Source: Candidatus Obscuribacter sp. (GTDB lineage Bacteria; Cyanobacteriota; Vampirovibrionia; Obscuribacterales; Obscuribacteraceae). Taken from it: 64,000 nt of DNA. Below are positions 63,697 to 64,000 of the stretch, in pieces. The stretch spans positions 4,774,001-4,838,000 of the forward strand of contig JADJQZ010000001.1 of the NCBI GenBank assembly GCA_016712465.1. Reading direction: 5' to 3'. Position 1 is the stretch's first letter; each line of letters starts with the position of its first letter. The notes beneath the pieces were generated by a model. It was given only the letters and a program-made list of their open reading frames with translations, did not search any database and was not told where the DNA came from. The translations under genes were made by a program, and so were the position numbers.

Positions 63697-64000
63697 GACC
63701 GATAAAGCTCTCATCGAATTGCTCGGCAATGATCTTGTCCATTTCCTTGCCACCATCCTCGGTGAGAGACAGAAGGTTTGTTACCACCACCGGGTCAAAC
63801 TGGGTACCGGCCAATTTGCGCAATTCCTCAATAGCACGCACATGTCCGATAGCTTTGCGATAGGGGCGATCCGTGGTCATAGCGTCATAGGCATCAGAAA
63901 CTAGAATGATGCGCGCGCCAATCGGAATGTTCTCGCCCTCTAAACCGTCCGGGTAGCCGGAGCCGTCGAAGAACTCGTGGTGATGCTTGACATATTCCCG
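63605..64000 (-). CDS. HD-GYP domain c-di-GMP phosphodiesterase, C-terminal part (cut by the right edge)
   Basis: The frame is open to base 64000, so only the last 131 residues are visible. It reads REYVKHHHEFFDGSGYPDGL, IPIGARIILVSDAYDAMTTD and RPYRKAIG: the second half of an HD-GYP domain with the HHHE cluster, the GYP motif and the final Asp all intact. A ~70-residue tail follows (TEDGGKEMDKIIAEQFDESF). The HD motif itself lies outside the window. This copy looks catalytically complete where visible, unlike the one at 24646-28635. Confidence 0.9.
   Translation of the reverse strand, partial: REYVKHHHEFFDGSGYPDGLEGENIPIGARIILVSDAYDAMTTDRPYRKAIGHVRAIEELRKLAGTQFDPVVVTNLLSLTEDGGKEMDKIIAEQFDESFIGLTLASVDPAKTGRQYREEAERRARLAGSEP

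Noticed and set aside
1..64000. CRISPR array, prophage or insertion sequence
   Set aside because: I found no regularly spaced repeats, no transposase or integrase gene, and no phage structural genes in the window.

Overview
The window is a gene-dense bacterial chromosome segment from a diderm organism. It encodes a TolC-type outer-membrane protein, several lipoproteins, a type IV pilin and a LytR-CpsA-Psr protein. The many TPR proteins, the very large kinase/ATPase/histidine-kinase fusions and the overall style fit the non-photosynthetic relatives of Cyanobacteria (Vampirovibrionia, Obscuribacterales-like). That placement is an inference from gene style; there is no rRNA here to test it.

Layout. 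1-5.4 kb: a partial serpin-like protein, a TPR lipoprotein, a probable secreted cysteine peptidase, a glyoxalase-fold protein. 5.4-12.6 kb: two translationally coupled giant sensor proteins (Ser/Thr kinase-AAA-GAF-histidine kinase, then a REC-PAS-HK-REC hybrid). 13-16.5 kb: DUF2200 and an operon of small membrane, TPR and exported proteins. 16.8-23 kb: an ABC peptide-uptake operon with two tandem substrate-binding proteins, two permeases, no ATPase, and a small cysteine-rich protein. 23-33.6 kb: an SGNH-like hydrolase, a GAF-GGDEF protein with a degenerate HD-GYP domain, a methyltransferase, and a PucR-like regulator / PotA / PotD operon without permeases. 33.7-38.6 kb: HU with a basic tail, small proteins, an acid phosphatase with a probable 3' frameshift, TolC, an isochorismatase and tRNA-Ala(GGC). 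38.7-49.5 kb: cell-envelope genes (DUF547, AmiC-type amidase), GlmU with an apparent RNA element upstream, a zincin, a phosphoesterase, BioY, RimI, TsaB. 49.5-55.8 kb: SecA, RlmN and an unknown protein. 55.7-58.2 kb: a two-gene module between 98-bp imperfect direct repeats. 58.2-64 kb: metallo-hydrolase, TPR-like protein, type IV pilin, LCP protein, family 9 glycosyltransferase and the end of an HD-GYP protein.

The most interesting region is 55.7-58.2 kb. The repeats duplicate a junction where two convergent genes share overlapping stop codons. The segment between them carries a 637-residue protein whose C-terminal third resembles a RelA/SpoT (ppGpp synthetase-like) nucleotidyltransferase. 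That third is coded by clearly more AT-rich DNA than the rest of the gene. A small acidic protein starts 4 nt after its stop. This is the architecture of a polymorphic toxin or effector with its immunity protein. The assignment is made by eye and needs a profile or structure search.
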